From NCBI GenBank assembly GCA_021014325.1, contig CM037472.1, forward strand, positions 15,981,063 through 16,045,062: a DNA stretch of 64,000 nucleotides, read 5' to 3'. Of the stretch, positions 63,118-64,000 are shown one piece after another; positions within the stretch are counted from its first letter, which is position 1; each line of letters opens with the position of its first letter. The notes below the pieces were generated by a model. That model worked only from the letters and a program-made list of their open reading frames with translations, was not told the origin of the DNA and did not search any database. This DNA comes from Plazaster borealis (Eukaryota > Echinodermata > Asteroidea > Forcipulatida > Labidiasteridae). The position numbers and the translations under genes were made by a program.

Positions 63118-64000
63118 AGGATGTTATTGATGATCAGATGATCAGATACAGTGTCTTTATCGATTACTGATCACCCCCCAATATCACACCTCATTAAGCC
63201 ACGTTGTTTACACAAACACACAAACCCACACATAGACTTACCAAAGAGTCAAGGTTGGTCTTTTTGGGTAGGCCTATAATGATATCTCCAATCAAATCAG
63301 CCACCACAACAAAAAGATAAACTCCCGAAGTCAGATCTACCTTTGTAGAGACAGTCTTGGCTTAAAACCAGCGGCGATTGTATACGTGATAACCATGCAA
63401 AGGAACATGTATTCAAATATTTGGCTGTGCACCCACACTGTCACCATTATGCAAATCCGAAATGAAATGTATGCTTACGCATTAAGGTTATTAACTCAAC
63501 ATGATGACGTCATAATCGCCTGCTTCGCCTTGGGTATATTTGAGGATTAAAAAAATCACGGGGATATACATTTTTCTTTTAGTATACAGTTGGTGTCAAA
63601 ACTAAACATGCCTAGTTGTTAACGGTTGTATTTAAAGTGGTTTCTTTAACATCGTCAGAGAACAGAAAAATGTGTACGCTTTTTGCAAAACGTATATCCT
63701 CACCAGGATTTCCGTTTAGTTAGTGCGAGGATGCTCGTGTATTCAAACTTGTTTGTATTTCACAGCAAATGTTCGGCCCAACGACCTGCCACCATACCCC
63801 CCTCAATTGGCATATTTAATTAATACAATAAATGCATTATCCAAAACAAAACGTAGCTTTAAAGATAACATTTTTCGCGAAAAAAATACAAGTAATAATA
63901 AACATTTTAAGGTGGTTCATTTGGTATCTCCTTTAGTGTTTAGGTTGTGAACATTAACTGGGATACTTCTTGTGGTTTGAAATCCAAATAGAACAGTGTT

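Larger units (their letters stand above)
38470..64000. other. Region right of GPB5 with repeats and no recognised gene
   Basis: Apart from the repeats and the low-confidence exons listed separately, I see no protein family, RNA gene or conserved motif in these 25 kb. Confidence 0.5.

Noticed and set aside
1..64000. CRISPR arrays, operons, bacterial promoters, tRNA and rRNA genes
   Set aside because: None seen. The DNA is animal nuclear sequence with spliced genes, and the direct repeats present are minisatellites and MITEs.

Overview
The window is animal genomic DNA. It is AT-rich, intron-rich and full of short non-autonomous transposons, minisatellites and microsatellites. It has no operon structure and no rRNA or tRNA gene that I could see. 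The repeat style (palindromic MITEs, TTAA-flanked elements with an AGGCAGTGnACACTATTGG-type terminus, frequent TAGGCCTA words) and the hormone genes suggest an ambulacrarian, most likely an echinoderm and perhaps a sea star. That taxonomic call is inference from memory of such repeats, not a search result.

Almost every long reading frame here is chance. The clear protein-coding content is a three-gene cluster of cystine-knot hormone subunits that I assembled exon by exon. (1) GPA2 copy 1, + strand, coding exons 8706-8823, 13127-13305 and 13654-13749, encodes 130 aa. (2) GPA2 copy 2, - strand, coding exons 24874-24760, 21281-21109 and 18811-18692, encodes 135 aa. (3) GPB5, + strand, coding exons 31525-31722 and 38257-38469, encodes 136 aa. 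GPA2 and GPB5 are the alpha and beta subunits of thyrostimulin, the ancestral glycoprotein hormone. The two GPA2 genes converge tail to tail, share both intron positions and phases, and keep all ten family cysteines. They differ mainly in the loops. GPA2 copy 2 and GPB5 diverge from one another. With two alpha subunits and one beta in about 30 kb, two alternative heterodimers are possible. None of the three proteins has an N-X-S/T glycosylation sequon, and GPB5 has only eight cysteines.

Layout: 1-8.5 kb is repeats plus a possible 5' untranslated exon. 8.5-13.8 kb is GPA2 copy 1. 13.8-18.7 kb is the convergent intergenic region, with two large foldback elements, one nested inside another repeat. 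18.7-25.2 kb is GPA2 copy 2, with a TATA-type promoter at its 5' end and introns crowded with MITEs. 25.2-31.5 kb is the divergent intergenic region. 31.5-38.5 kb is GPB5 with one 6.5 kb intron. 38.5-64 kb has no recognisable gene. It holds a higher-order minisatellite (42.2-43.2 kb), a roughly 400 bp tandem duplication (45.4-46.3 kb), trinucleotide repeats, more MITEs and a few unassigned candidate exons (46.3, 50.5, 55.1 and 62.9 kb) that are weakly supported.
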